In this document: one piece after another, positions 53,696-64,000 of the stretch | How positions within the stretch are numbered: the stretch's first letter is position 1 | Layout of the letters: each line of letters opens with the position of its first letter | Source of the DNA: Streptomyces gobiensis | GTDB taxonomy: Bacteria > Actinomycetota > Actinomycetes > Streptomycetales > Streptomycetaceae | Direction of reading: 5' to 3' | Assembly: GCF_021216675.1 (NCBI RefSeq) | Contig: NZ_CP086120.1 | Span: 1,240,001 to 1,304,000, forward strand | DNA: 64,000 nucleotides | Notes under the pieces: model-generated | Told to the model about the DNA's origin: nothing | The model's input: only the letters and a program-made list of their open reading frames with translations | Database searches by the model: none | Position numbers and translations under genes: made by a program

Positions 53696-56416
53696 ATGGC
53701 TCTCGCCCGCGCCGAGTGCGCCCACGGCCTCAGCGCCCACGAGGTCATGCTGTTCCTGGAGACGGACCCGGAACAGGGACTGACCTCCGCTGAAGCCGAG
53801 CGCCGGCTGCACACCTACGGCCGCAATGTGCTGCCGCAGGCCCGGCTCGGGGGCCCGGTCCAGCGGATGCTGCGGCAGTTCCACCATCCCCTGATCTACA
53901 TCCTGCTGATCGCCGCCGCGGTGGCCCTCGCCATTGGCGCGCCCGTCGACGCCAGTGTGATCCTCGGCGTGGTGGTCGCCAACGCGCTCATCGGCTTTGT
54001 CCAGGAGTCCAAGGCCGAGGCGGCGCTGGACGCGCTGCGTTCGATGGTCCGCACCCATGCGGAGGTGGTACGTGACGGGGTCGCCCACCGGGTGGATTCC
54101 GAGGCCCTGGTGCCCGGCGATCTCGTCCTGATCAAGGCCGGGGACAAGGTACCGGCGGATATCCGGCTGTCCCGGGTGGCCGAGCTTCAGGTCGATGAGT
54201 CGGCACTCACCGGTGAGTCGGTGCCGGTCACCAAGGATGAGGTGGTGCTGCCCGAAGACACCGGGGTCGCCGACCGGCACAACATGATCCATTCGGGCAC
54301 CCTGGTGACCAGCGGCAATGGCGCGGGCATCACCGTGGCCACCGGCGCGGAGACCGAACTCGGCGAGATCCACCGGCTGATCGGCAGCACCCAGATCCTG
54401 GCCACCCCGCTCACCCGCAAGCTCTCCGCGTTCAGCAAGCTGCTGTCGGTGGTCATCCTGGCGCTGGCCGCGTTCACCTTCGTGGTGGGGCTGATCCGGG
54501 GTGAGGACGCGGTGCTGATGTTCACCGCCGCCGTCGCGCTGGCCGTCGCGGCCATCCCCGAGGGGCTGCCCGCGGTGGTCACCATCACGCTGGCCATCGG
54601 CGTGGCCCGGATGGCCAGGCGGCACGCGGTCATTCGCCGGCTCCCCTGCGTCGAAACCCTCGGCGGCACCACGGTCATCTGCGCGGACAAGACCGGCACG
54701 CTCACCCAGAACCAGATGACCGTGCACACGGTCTGGACCCCCGACGCGAGCTTCAAGGTCACCGGTACGGGCTACGCACCGGACGGCGAAATACAGGACA
54801 TAGCGGGCCGCGTCATCAAGGGCGCCCCGCAGTCACCGTGGCCGGGCGCCGAGGCACTGCGCTGGACCCTGCTCATCGGTGCCGCCTGCAACGACGCCCG
54901 GCTGGCCCGGCATGACGGGAGCTGGAAGCTGGTCGGCGACCCCACCGAGGGCGCCCTCCAGACCGTGGCCCGTAAGGCGGGCATCACCCCGGAGCAGATC
55001 GCCGAGTCGTTTCCCCGGACCGATACGGTCCCCTTCAGCTCCAAGCGCCGCCGGATGGCCACCTGCCACCATCAACAGCGCGAAGGCGGCTCGATCACGT
55101 TCGTCAAGGGAGCCTTTGAGGGGGTCCTCGACAGCTGCGAGGCCGAGATGGCCGCCGATGGCACGCTCCGCCCCGTCGCCCGTCCGGCCGTGGAACGCGC
55201 GGCGGAGTCCCTCGCCTCAGAAGGGCAACGGGTGCTGGCCACCGCGCTGCGCTGGGAGCCCGCCGCAGCCGAGCCGATGTCCGAGGACGGGCTGAACGAA
55301 GGATTTGTGCTCACCGGACTCCAGGCCCTGCTGGACCCGCCCCGAGAGGCCGCGGCCGCCTCCATAAGCTCCTGCCACACAGCCGGTATCGAGGTGAAGA
55401 TGATCACCGGCGACCATGTCGCGACGGCCACGGCGATCGCCAACCGGCTCAGACTTCCCACCGACCGCCAGGGCGCGGTGATCTCCGGCAATGAACTCGC
55501 CGCCCTGCCGGCCGGGGAGTACCACACCGCACTCCGTGCCGCCTCCGTACTCGCGCGGGTGTCGCCCGAACAGAAACTGCGGATGGTCGAGACGCTTCAG
55601 GCCGATCACGAAGTCGTCGCGATGACCGGCGACGGGGTCAATGACGCGCCCGCGCTCCGGCAGGCCGATATCGGTGTGGCCATGGGACTCAGTGGCACCG
55701 AGGTCGCCAAGGAGGCCTCCGACGCCATTCTCCTCGACGATGACTTCTCCACCATTGAGGCGGCGGTTGAGGAAGGGCGCGGAGTCTTCGACAACCTCTC
55801 GAAGTTCATCGTGTGGATCCTGCCGACCAATATGGGACAGGGACTGGTGATCCTGGTCGCCATCATGTTCGGCAGCGCGCTGCCGATCCTGCCGACACAG
55901 ATCCTCTGGATCAATATGACCACCGCCGTGCTTCTCGGGCTCATGCTGGCCTTCGAGCCCAGAGAGCCGGGCATCATGGAGCGGCCACCACGCAATCCCG
56001 GCCAGTCCCTGCTCACCTGGGGGCTGACTCTCCGGATCTTCCTGGTGGGCATCCTCATCGTCACGGCGGCCACATGGCTTTTCGAGTGGGAGCGGACCGT
56101 CGGCGGAGCGAGCGAGAACGCGGCACGGACCTCCGCGATGAATGTGGTGATCGCGATCCAGGTCTTCTATCTGTTCAGCTGCCGCTCCCTGCAACGGCCG
56201 GTGTGGCAGATAAGGGCGCTCGGCAATCCCTGGATATTCGTGGGCGTGCTGGCCCAGATCGCCGCCCAGCTGCTCATCACCTATGTGCCGATTATGAATG
56301 ATCTGTTCCATACGGCGGGTATCTCCGCCGAGTCCTGGCTCCGGATCCTCGCCCTCGCGGCGGGCTCCTCCGCGATTATCGCCGTCGACAAACGCCTGCG
56401 CCGCGTCGCCGTCTGA
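53696..56416 (+). CDS. P2-type cation-transporting ATPase (Ca2+-ATPase-like)
   Basis: A 906-residue pump: N-terminal cation ATPase domain (GLTSAEAERRLHTYGRNVLP), VDESALTGESVPV, the TM4 ion motif AAIPEGLPAVVTITLA, phosphorylation site CADKTGTLTQNQMTV, MTGDGVNDAPALRQADIGVAMG and ten helices in all. PEGLP marks P2A/P2B pumps for Ca2+ or other cations. GTG 53686 region precedes it with GGGGATGAGGGG as ribosome site. It is paired with the membrane-anchored Usp gene. Confidence 0.93.
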   Translation: MALARAECAHGLSAHEVMLFLETDPEQGLTSAEAERRLHTYGRNVLPQARLGGPVQRMLRQFHHPLIYILLIAAAVALAIGAPVDASVILGVVVANALIGFVQESKAEAALDALRSMVRTHAEVVRDGVAHRVDSEALVPGDLVLIKAGDKVPADIRLSRVAELQVDESALTGESVPVTKDEVVLPEDTGVADRHNMIHSGTLVTSGNGAGITVATGAETELGEIHRLIGSTQILATPLTRKLSAFSKLLSVVILALAAFTFVVGLIRGEDAVLMFTAAVALAVAAIPEGLPAVVTITLAIGVARMARRHAVIRRLPCVETLGGTTVICADKTGTLTQNQMTVHTVWTPDASFKVTGTGYAPDGEIQDIAGRVIKGAPQSPWPGAEALRWTLLIGAACNDARLARHDGSWKLVGDPTEGALQTVARKAGITPEQIAESFPRTDTVPFSSKRRRMATCHHQQREGGSITFVKGAFEGVLDSCEAEMAADGTLRPVARPAVERAAESLASEGQRVLATALRWEPAAAEPMSEDGLNEGFVLTGLQALLDPPREAAAASISSCHTAGIEVKMITGDHVATATAIANRLRLPTDRQGAVISGNELAALPAGEYHTALRAASVLARVSPEQKLRMVETLQADHEVVAMTGDGVNDAPALRQADIGVAMGLSGTEVAKEASDAILLDDDFSTIEAAVEEGRGVFDNLSKFIVWILPTNMGQGLVILVAIMFGSALPILPTQILWINMTTAVLLGLMLAFEPREPGIMERPPRNPGQSLLTWGLTLRIFLVGILIVTAATWLFEWERTVGGASENAARTSAMNVVIAIQVFYLFSCRSLQRPVWQIRALGNPWIFVGVLAQIAAQLLITYVPIMNDLFHTAGISAESWLRILALAAGSSAIIAVDKRLRRVAV

Positions 56417-56841
56417 CGCCGACCCACGGGGCCGTCCTCCCCAACACCGCCGACAGCGCCGCCGGGCGTCCGGATGATGGGACGCGGGGCGGGGTCGGGG
56501 CGTGATTCTCGCCACGCCTGATAAGGGGTATGCTCAGATGAGCGCTCTATTGAGTCATGCATCTCTCCAAGGAGCGGCACTCAGTGCCACCCCTTACGGG
56601 TAAAGGTAATCAAGCGGAATAACACGTACCGTGATGGTCGGCTGTTGATTGATGGCACTGCGTAGTTCTCCATTCGACTCATAAAAGCTCGACAGTGAGG
56701 CACTTGAATGAGCCTTTACTTTCGAGCTGCTGGCGGACGGGTGGTTACGGCCGTGTGACGTGCTGCTACACGTGCCCCTACGCCTTCGATCTGGGTACGC
56801 TCCCCGCCGTCAGGGCAGCCGTCTACGAGGAGTCGAGTCCC
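56417..56841. other. Long, AT-richer leader before ppdK
   Basis: These 425 bases are lower in GC than all neighbours. A short frame from ATG 56538 encodes a 21-residue peptide (MSALLSHASLQGAALSATPY plus Gly). The ppdK frame is open from GTG 56695, but this part lacks the family start. No riboswitch of a known class is recognised. It may hold the ppdK promoter and a regulated leader. Confidence 0.45.
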
Positions 56842-59598
56842 GTGTCGGAAAACAAAGATCCACACGTAGCAGCGCCTACTTCGAATGCTCAGAAGTTCGT
56901 GTACGCCTTCACTGAGGGCAATAAGGAGCTGAAGGACCTCCTCGGTGGGAAGGGGGCCAACCTCGCCGAGATGACCAACCTCGGTCTTCCCGTCCCTCCC
57001 GGGTTCACCATCACCACCGAGGCCTGCAAGGTCTACCTGGACTCCGGTACGGAGCCGCCCGCGCTGCGCGACGAGGTGAGCGCTCATCTGGACGCCCTTG
57101 AGCAGCAGATGGGCAAGAAGCTGGGCCAGGCCGACAACCCTCTCCTGGTCTCCGTCCGCTCCGGCGCCAAGTTCTCCATGCCCGGCATGATGGACACCGT
57201 CCTCAATATCGGGCTCTCCGATGAGTCCGTGCAGGGCCTGGCCGCCCAGGCCGGGGATGAGCGATTCGCCTGGGACTCCTACCGCCGCCTTATCCAGATG
57301 TTCGGCAAGACCGTGCTCGGTGTTGACGGCGACCTCTTCGAGGAGGCTCTGGAGGAGGCCAAGCACAGCAATGGCGCGGCCACCGATGTCGATCTGTCGG
57401 CCGCTCAGCTCAAGTCGCTCGTCGAGCAGTTCAAGGACATCGTCCTCAAGGAGACCGGGCGTGACTTCCCCCAGGAGCCGCGTGAGCAGATGGATCTGGC
57501 CGTCCGCGCGGTCTTTGACTCGTGGAACGGCGAGCGGGCCAAGCTCTACCGCCGCCAGGAGCGCATCCCCGGCGACCTCGGCACAGCCGTCAACATCTGC
57601 TCGATGGTCTTCGGAAACCTCGGCCCCGACTCCGGCACCGGAGTCGCCTTCACCCGCGACCCGGCCAGCGGACAGCAGGGTGTCTACGGCGACTACCTGC
57701 AGAACGCCCAGGGCGAGGATGTGGTCGCGGGCATCCGCAACACCGTGCCGCTCGCCGATCTGGAACAGCTGGACAAGGCGTCCTACGACCAGCTGATGCA
57801 GATCATGGAGACGCTCGAGACGCACTACAAGGACCTGTGCGACATCGAGTTCACCATTGAGCGCGGCAAGCTGTGGATGCTGCAGACCCGAGTCGGCAAG
57901 CGGACCGCCGCCGCGGCCTTCCGTATCGCCACCCAGCTGGTCGACCAGGGGCTGATCGACGAGGCCGAGGCACTTCAGCGGGTCAATGGGGCCCAGCTCG
58001 CGCAGCTGATGTTCCCGCGTTTTGACGACGGCGCGAAGGCCGACAAGATCGGCCGGGGTATCGCCGCCTCGCCGGGTGCCGCGGTCGGCAAGGCGGTCTT
58101 TGACTCCTACACCGCCATCAAGTGGTCCCGCTCAGGTGAGAAGGTCATCCTCATCCGCCGCGAGACCAACCCCGATGACCTCGACGGCATGATCGCGGCG
58201 GAGGGCATTCTCACCTCCCGTGGCGGCAAGACCTCACACGCGGCCGTGGTCGCCCGTGGCATGGGCAAGACCTGTGTCTGCGGCGCCGAGGAGCTTGAGG
58301 TCGACACCAAGCGGCGGCAGCTGACGGCTCCCGACCCGGAGGGGAAGGGCAGCATCGTCATCGACGAGGGCGATGTCGTCTCCATCGACGGCTCCACGGG
58401 CAAGGTCTACCGGGGTGAGGTCCCGGTGGTGCCCTCGCCGGTCGTCGAGTACTTCGAGGGCCGGATGCACGCGGGCGCCGATGACGCCGATGAGCTGGTC
58501 CAGGCGGTGCACCGGATCATGGCCTACGCCGACCGGGTGCGCCGGCTGCGGGTGCGGGCCAACGCCGACAACGCCGAGGACGCCTCCCGCGCCCGACGCT
58601 TCGGGGCGCAGGGCATCGGGCTGTGCCGTACCGAGCACATGTTCCTCGGCGAACGCCGTGAGCTGGTCGAGCGGCTGATCCTGGCCGATACGGACACCGA
58701 GCGGGACTCCGCGCTCGCCGCGCTGCTGCCGTTGCAGAAGGGCGACTTCAAGGAGCTCTTCGAGGCGATGGACGGGCTGCCGGTCACCGTACGGCTGCTG
58801 GACCCGCCGCTGCACGAGTTCCTGCCGGACATCACCGAGCTGTCGGTACGGGTGGCGCTCGCCGAGTCCCGCAAGGACGCCAACGAGAACGATCTGCGGC
58901 TCCTCCAGGCCGTACACCGGCTCCATGAGCAGAACCCGATGCTCGGCCTGCGCGGGGTGCGGCTCGGTCTGGTCATCCCGGGGCTGTTCACCATGCAGGT
59001 CCGGGCCATCGCCGAGGCCGCGGCCGAGCGCATGGTCGCCAAGGGCGACCCGCGCGCGGAGATCATGATCCCGCTGGTGGGCACCGTCCAGGAGCTGGAG
59101 ATCGTCCGGGAGGATGCCGAAAAGGTCATCGCCGAGATCGAGGACTTCTACGGCGTCGATCTCAAGCTGACCCTGGGCACCATGATCGAGCTGCCCCGGG
59201 CGGCGCTGACCGCCGGTCAGATCGCCGAGTCCGCGGACTTCTTCTCCTTCGGCACGAACGACCTCACCCAGACCGTGTGGGGCTTCAGCCGGGACGATGT
59301 GGAGGCCAGCTTCTTCACCGCGTACCTGGAGAAGGGCATCTTCGGGGTCTCGCCCTTCGAGACCATCGACAAGGACGGCGTCGGCAAGCTCGTCCGGGAC
59401 GCCGCCGAAGCGGGCCGGGCCACCCGCCCCGACCTCAAGCTCGGCGTCTGCGGTGAGCACGGCGGCGACCCGGAGTCGGTGCACTTCTTCCATGAGGCGG
59501 GCCTCGACTACGTCTCCTGCTCGCCGTTCCGCATTCCGGTCGCCCGGCTGGAGGCGGGCCGCGCGGCGGCGGCGTCGGACGGCAGCGACAGCCGCTGA
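56842..59598 (+). CDS. ppdK: Pyruvate, phosphate dikinase
   Basis: A 918-residue PPDK: KFVYAFTEGNKELKDLLGGKGANLAEMTNLGLPVPPGF is the start of the ATP-grasp domain; the phospho-His region reads TSRGGKTSHAAVVARGMGK; the C-terminal TIM barrel ends with LGVCGEHGGDPESV, containing the catalytic Cys. It interconverts pyruvate, ATP and Pi with PEP, AMP and PPi. GTG 56842 follows GAGGAG and gives MSENKD, the usual Streptomyces start; GTG 56695 would add 49 residues. Confidence 0.96.
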   Translation: MSENKDPHVAAPTSNAQKFVYAFTEGNKELKDLLGGKGANLAEMTNLGLPVPPGFTITTEACKVYLDSGTEPPALRDEVSAHLDALEQQMGKKLGQADNPLLVSVRSGAKFSMPGMMDTVLNIGLSDESVQGLAAQAGDERFAWDSYRRLIQMFGKTVLGVDGDLFEEALEEAKHSNGAATDVDLSAAQLKSLVEQFKDIVLKETGRDFPQEPREQMDLAVRAVFDSWNGERAKLYRRQERIPGDLGTAVNICSMVFGNLGPDSGTGVAFTRDPASGQQGVYGDYLQNAQGEDVVAGIRNTVPLADLEQLDKASYDQLMQIMETLETHYKDLCDIEFTIERGKLWMLQTRVGKRTAAAAFRIATQLVDQGLIDEAEALQRVNGAQLAQLMFPRFDDGAKADKIGRGIAASPGAAVGKAVFDSYTAIKWSRSGEKVILIRRETNPDDLDGMIAAEGILTSRGGKTSHAAVVARGMGKTCVCGAEELEVDTKRRQLTAPDPEGKGSIVIDEGDVVSIDGSTGKVYRGEVPVVPSPVVEYFEGRMHAGADDADELVQAVHRIMAYADRVRRLRVRANADNAEDASRARRFGAQGIGLCRTEHMFLGERRELVERLILADTDTERDSALAALLPLQKGDFKELFEAMDGLPVTVRLLDPPLHEFLPDITELSVRVALAESRKDANENDLRLLQAVHRLHEQNPMLGLRGVRLGLVIPGLFTMQVRAIAEAAAERMVAKGDPRAEIMIPLVGTVQELEIVREDAEKVIAEIEDFYGVDLKLTLGTMIELPRAALTAGQIAESADFFSFGTNDLTQTVWGFSRDDVEASFFTAYLEKGIFGVSPFETIDKDGVGKLVRDAAEAGRATRPDLKLGVCGEHGGDPESVHFFHEAGLDYVSCSPFRIPVARLEAGRAAAASDGSDSR

Positions 59599-59656
59599 GC
59601 CTCCGGGGCCGCCGCCGCGCCCCGACCCTCACCGACGGCGGCGACCCCGGGACCCG

Positions 59657-59704
59657 GAAGGGGGCGGTCCGGCACCTGTGCGGAGGTGCCGGACCGCCCC
59701 CTTC
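59657..59704. terminator. Long perfect hairpin between ppdK and the PhoX-like gene
   Basis: A 21-bp stem (GAAGGGGGCGGTCCGGCACC paired with its complement, plus one base) around a six-base loop separates the two convergent genes. It is the strongest hairpin in the window and should stop both transcripts. Confidence 0.92.
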
Positions 59705-59719
59705 ACTGTCCGGGAGCTG

Positions 59720-60868
59720 TTATGAACGGAAGGGGCCGGTCACCTCATAGGTGATACCGCCCGAGGATCTGCCGGTGGTGCCGCGCTGGCTGGAGAAGTA
59801 CAGCCGGGTCCCATCGGGGGAGAAGGCCGGGCCGCAAATCTCCGAGCGGGACTGGCCCTCGATCCGCAGGAACGGAGCGACGATCTCGTCCGGGGTGATG
59901 AGGACGATCTCCATATTGCCGCCGTCCTCCGCGACGAAGAGATCACCCGAGCTGCTGCCGGTGATGTTGTCAACGCCGGTCAGCGGTGCGCCGCTGCCGA
60001 TCGCACCGGCGTCGTAGGCCAACTCAAGGGTGGTGCTCTCCGCGTTGTACTGCCATACCCGGTTGTCGCCCTTGGTGGTGAACCAGCAGGTGTTGCCCGC
60101 GTAGTGGCAGCCCTCGCCGCCGTCGAACCGCTTGGCGGCGGCGACCTGGTCGCGGGTCGCCCCGGACGCGCCGCCGGGATCGGGGACGGTCGCCCAGCCG
60201 ATCGTGCCGCCCGCCTCGGTCAGCACCTCCAGGGTGCCGCTGGACAGATCGCCCCAGATGTCGGGGACGAAGCGATAGAAGCAGCCGTCCCGCTCGTCCT
60301 CGGTGAGGTAGATGACCTTGCGGACCGGGTCGGCGGCCGCTGCCTCATGCGTGAACCGGCCCATCGCGTCCCGCCTGACGGCGTCCTGGACGCCCCAGGG
60401 GTCGGTCTCGAAGACATAGCCCCGGGTGACCTCCTCGCAGGAGAGCCAGCTGTTCCACGGGGTGGCGCCGCCCGCACAGTTGCGGTTCGTGCCGCTGAGC
60501 GTGCGGTAGGCGTCGGTGATGTTCCCGGCGGGGTCGAAGCGGACCGCGCCGACGCCGCCGGTCGAGCCGATCTCGGAGTTGGACACATAGATCCACCCTC
60601 CTCCATCGGCGAAGCAGGCGCCGCCGTCCGGGGCGGGGTGCCAGGTGTAGGAGGTGCCGGGCACCGGCCGGCTGGAGCGTGCGATCACCCGGCTGCTGAA
60701 GCGCTCGGGCAGCCGGATGCCGTTGCCGTCGGCCGGGTTGAGGGGCCCATAGGGGCTGGGGCCGGGCTGGGCGGGGTCGGCCACGGCGGCGCCGCGCCAT
60801 AACGAGCCGCCGAAGGCGGCCGCCGATCCGGCTATGACTGCTCCGCGCAGGAAATTTCGACGTTCCAC
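59720..60868 (-). CDS. PhoX-like (DUF839) Tat-exported phosphatase family protein
   Basis: A 382-residue protein with Tat signal VERRNFLRGAVIAGSAAAF. Its body is a PhoX-type beta-propeller: ADGGGWIYVSNSEIGSTGGVGAVRFD, CAGGATPWNSWLSCEEV (the CSGG/SCEE motif with catalytic Glu pair region), FTHEAAAADP, VYLTEDE-like IYLTEDERDGCFYRFVP, and GPAFSPDGTRLYFSSQRG. PhoX enzymes use Ca2+/Fe and free phosphate outside the membrane. GTG 60868 places the Tat motif at the start; ATG 60997 would put it 45 residues in. Confidence 0.88.
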   Translation of the reverse strand: MERRNFLRGAVIAGSAAAFGGSLWRGAAVADPAQPGPSPYGPLNPADGNGIRLPERFSSRVIARSSRPVPGTSYTWHPAPDGGACFADGGGWIYVSNSEIGSTGGVGAVRFDPAGNITDAYRTLSGTNRNCAGGATPWNSWLSCEEVTRGYVFETDPWGVQDAVRRDAMGRFTHEAAAADPVRKVIYLTEDERDGCFYRFVPDIWGDLSSGTLEVLTEAGGTIGWATVPDPGGASGATRDQVAAAKRFDGGEGCHYAGNTCWFTTKGDNRVWQYNAESTTLELAYDAGAIGSGAPLTGVDNITGSSSGDLFVAEDGGNMEIVLITPDEIVAPFLRIEGQSRSEICGPAFSPDGTRLYFSSQRGTTGRSSGGITYEVTGPFRS

Positions 60869-61035
60869 GGTTACCTCACCGGAAGTCGTCTGGCTCCATG
60901 GCCGGCCGGCCATGAAGTTGAGCGCTCCGGAAGATAGAACCGCGACCTTTACGGGGCGGCAACAGCCCGTGAACCGGCCGTGCCTGTCAATCGGCACGAC
61001 CGGTTCACGATGGGGGAACTCGGTGGCGGGACCTG

Positions 61036-62463
<1,428 letters not shown>

Positions 62464-63094
62464 TGTGTTTTCCCCCGGCCGGGCGGCAGGATTCGGCGTT
62501 CCCGGCGGTAGGACCTCCGCATGAGATGCGGTGGCGGAGGAACCGTAGACACAACGATTTCGCCAAGACAAGAAGGGTGGAGATCGGAAGCCTCCGCACA
62601 GTTGCCGCACAGCGGATTTTAGCCACCGTATGCGGTGGATCCTGTTCCGAGAGTGAGAAAGCGGATCCTGGGTCTTTACTTAAATCCTGTGCTGAGCAGG
62701 GGAATTGACGAAGGAATGGCAAATGATTCGACCGGTGCAATTGCACCGGTCGGCAATTCTGTGAATCCCGTCACCCGCGCTCTGCGTGTGCCGCTGATTT
62801 CCTGTCAGAACACGACTGTTCCCCGGGATTGACATCCGTAACGATTGTCCGGTTCATCCTTCGGTGAGCGTTCAGTCGCTGCTCAACCCTGCTTCCCGGA
62901 ACAGCCGGGGCCATGCGTGACTTCTGTCGGCGCCCAGCGAGCCGGGTGACATCCACCCCCATATCACATCAAGTCGGCCCCCGACTTCGCTCTTTCCCGT
63001 AACTGGAACTATGTCCAGAGATGCCCGTATTACACCATCTTCGCAGGCCTGCGATGCACCCGTCCGCTGTTCCCCCAGTTTGGGCACACCATCG
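62464..63094. other. Gene-free region between riboswitch leader and small Cys gene
   Basis: About 630 bases, lower in GC than neighbours, hold no frame I can support. The frame from ATG 62716 (MANDSTGAIAPVGN) lacks proper ribosome-site spacing. The stretch must contain the promoter for the riboswitch transcript and holds the 24-bp palindrome at 62729. Confidence 0.5.
62729..62752. repeat. Perfect 24-bp palindrome
   Basis: CGACCGGTGCAA is followed directly by its exact reverse complement TTGCACCGGTCG, with no loop bases. It lies in non-coding DNA about 440 bases upstream of the Rpf-like gene. It could be an operator or a hairpin; no gene end fits it as a terminator. Confidence 0.7.
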
Positions 63095-63271
63095 CTAAGG
63101 GGCGCAGTTGTTCGGGCACACCGTGGTTACAGTGATGGGCCCGGGCTTTCCATCCGGCGCGGGTTCCTCGGTGACGACGACTTGACGCCGTGTCCCGCAT
63201 GGGCACGTTCGGGCAGCGTCATCGAGCTCGCGTTCGGCGATGGCTTGGACGCGCGCCAGAAGATCTCTCAT
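63095..63271 (-). CDS. Small Cys-containing protein of unknown function
   Basis: From ATG 63271 the frame gives 58 residues: a helical start (MRDLLARVQAIAERELDDAA), then RTCPCGTRRQVVV, a short strand-rich part and TTVCPNNCAP. The CxC and CxxxC pairs could form a zinc or redox site. The frame is open upstream (YITERIKSCRHGCKESYRW) with two further Cys but no standard start. I recognise no family. Confidence 0.45.
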   Translation of the reverse strand: MRDLLARVQAIAERELDDAARTCPCGTRRQVVVTEEPAPDGKPGPITVTTVCPNNCAP

Positions 63272-63392
63272 GTATCGGTCCCGCTTCCATCGGTAACTCT
63301 CCTTACATCCGTGCCTGCAGGACTTGATCCTTTCGGTGATGTACTTGGTAACGAACGCAAGACGGCCCGGTAACCCGACTGAGGGGCGTGGG

Positions 63393-63998
63393 CTAGCCGT
63401 GAAGGGCTGCCAGCCGTGCGTCGGCTCGGCCGGGCGCGTAAAGGTGCTCCACCACCATCGCGCCGGCCCCCAGTACCCCAGCCCGGTCGCCGAGAGCGGA
63501 GGTGCCCACCTGTAGGTGGGCGGTCGTGCGAGGCATGGCCCGCTGGTAGAGCACCTCCCGCACCCCCGTGAGGAACGGCGTCCCCGCCAGATCACCCGCG
63601 ATCAGCAGAACCCCCGGGTTGAGCAGCGTGACCACGGTGCCCAGCACCTCCCCCACCCGACGGCCGGCCTGCTGGGCCAGCCGGACCGCCTCGGGCTGAC
63701 CGACGGCGAGCCGGTCGCGTACATCCGAGCCGGAGGCGGCCGGGACCCCGGCGGCGGTGAGTTCCCGGGCCAGTGCCCGGCCACTGGCGACCGCCGCGAG
63801 GCAGCCATGTGAGCCGCACATGCACAGGGCGTCCAGCCGGTCGTGCAGCCGGATATGGCCAATGTCCCCGGCACCGCCGTCAATGCCGCGGTAGATCTCG
63901 CCGCCCACCACGACCCCGGCGCCGATTCCGGTGGAGGCCTTCACCAGAAGCAGGGCGGCACAGTCGGGATGCCCGGTGCGCTGCTCGGCGAAGGCCAT
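63393..63998 (-). CDS. ROK-family protein, C-terminal part (runs off right edge)
   Basis: About 201 residues are present; the N-terminus lies beyond the window. ALLLVKASTGIGAGVVVGGEIYRGIDGGAGDIGHIRL and the zinc motif CMCGSHGCLAAVASG are ROK hallmarks, shared by sugar kinases and NagC/XylR-type repressors. The HTH that would separate the two cases is outside. LGTVVTLLNPGVLLIAGDLA follows. Confidence 0.9.
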   Translation of the reverse strand: MAFAEQRTGHPDCAALLLVKASTGIGAGVVVGGEIYRGIDGGAGDIGHIRLHDRLDALCMCGSHGCLAAVASGRALARELTAAGVPAASGSDVRDRLAVGQPEAVRLAQQAGRRVGEVLGTVVTLLNPGVLLIAGDLAGTPFLTGVREVLYQRAMPRTTAHLQVGTSALGDRAGVLGAGAMVVEHLYAPGRADARLAALHG

Positions 63999-64000
63999 CA

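Noticed and set aside
62716..62832. Short frame MANDSTGAIAPVGN...
   Set aside because: The ribosome site is too close to the ATG, and the frame includes the 24-bp palindrome; no supporting family.

Overview
The window is high-GC actinobacterial DNA, almost certainly from a Streptomyces or close relative. The signs are GC-rich third codon positions, GTG and TTG starts, a class E sortase, a DUF397/DUF5753 pair, a single TTA codon of the bldA type, a c-di-AMP (ydaO) riboswitch before a resuscitation-promoting-factor-like gene, and GlnR-type boxes before nitrogen genes. No database was searched; product names rest on motifs and family knowledge.

Positions 1 to about 25,160 form an accessory extracytoplasmic copper and thiol-redox block. 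It starts with an SCO1 tail, a PCu(A)C chaperone and a Tat-exported DyP peroxidase. A second module has lgt, a Met-rich secreted peptide, a CsoR-family repressor with its operator, a cupredoxin-fused CopA ATPase and a two-component system. A BlaI/M56 pair with three BlaI boxes flanks a methyltransferase and two membrane proteins. From 12.0 to 24.1 kb lies a system II cytochrome c maturation set: two CcdA-like transporters, two TlpA-like lipoproteins, a redoxin, a glutaredoxin, ResB and CcsB. Mixed in are a His/Cys/Met-rich secreted protein, a BNR-repeat lipoprotein, a second methyltransferase and an L,D-transpeptidase. A sortase closes the block. Four copies of a 15-bp dyad (CCTARG-N3-YTTRGG) sit before five of these transcription units and suggest one shared regulator.

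Positions 25.2 to 26.95 kb look like an island border: a tyrosine recombinase lacking its N-terminal half next to a tRNA with anticodon CAU, then tRNA-Asn.

From 27 kb on the content looks like ordinary Streptomyces chromosome: a ferredoxin-reductase-like flavoprotein, dgt, an MFS/GntR/adenosine deaminase group with a shared TTGTC-N-GACAA motif, a sirohydrochlorin chelatase and molybdopterin nitrate reductase, an acyl-CoA synthetase, RtcB with archease, a DUF2182/DUF1326 pair, CutA, a CPBP protease, a flavoprotein-nirB-nirD nitrite reductase operon, a universal stress protein with a P2-type ATPase, ppdK, a PhoX-like Tat protein, and an Rpf-LysM-M23 cell-wall enzyme under a ydaO riboswitch. A ROK-family gene runs off the right edge.

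The main oddities are a repeat-derived insertion inside CopA, a frameshifted M56 gene, a collapsed divergent DUF5753/ATP-binding locus, and the multi-copy dyad in the redox block.
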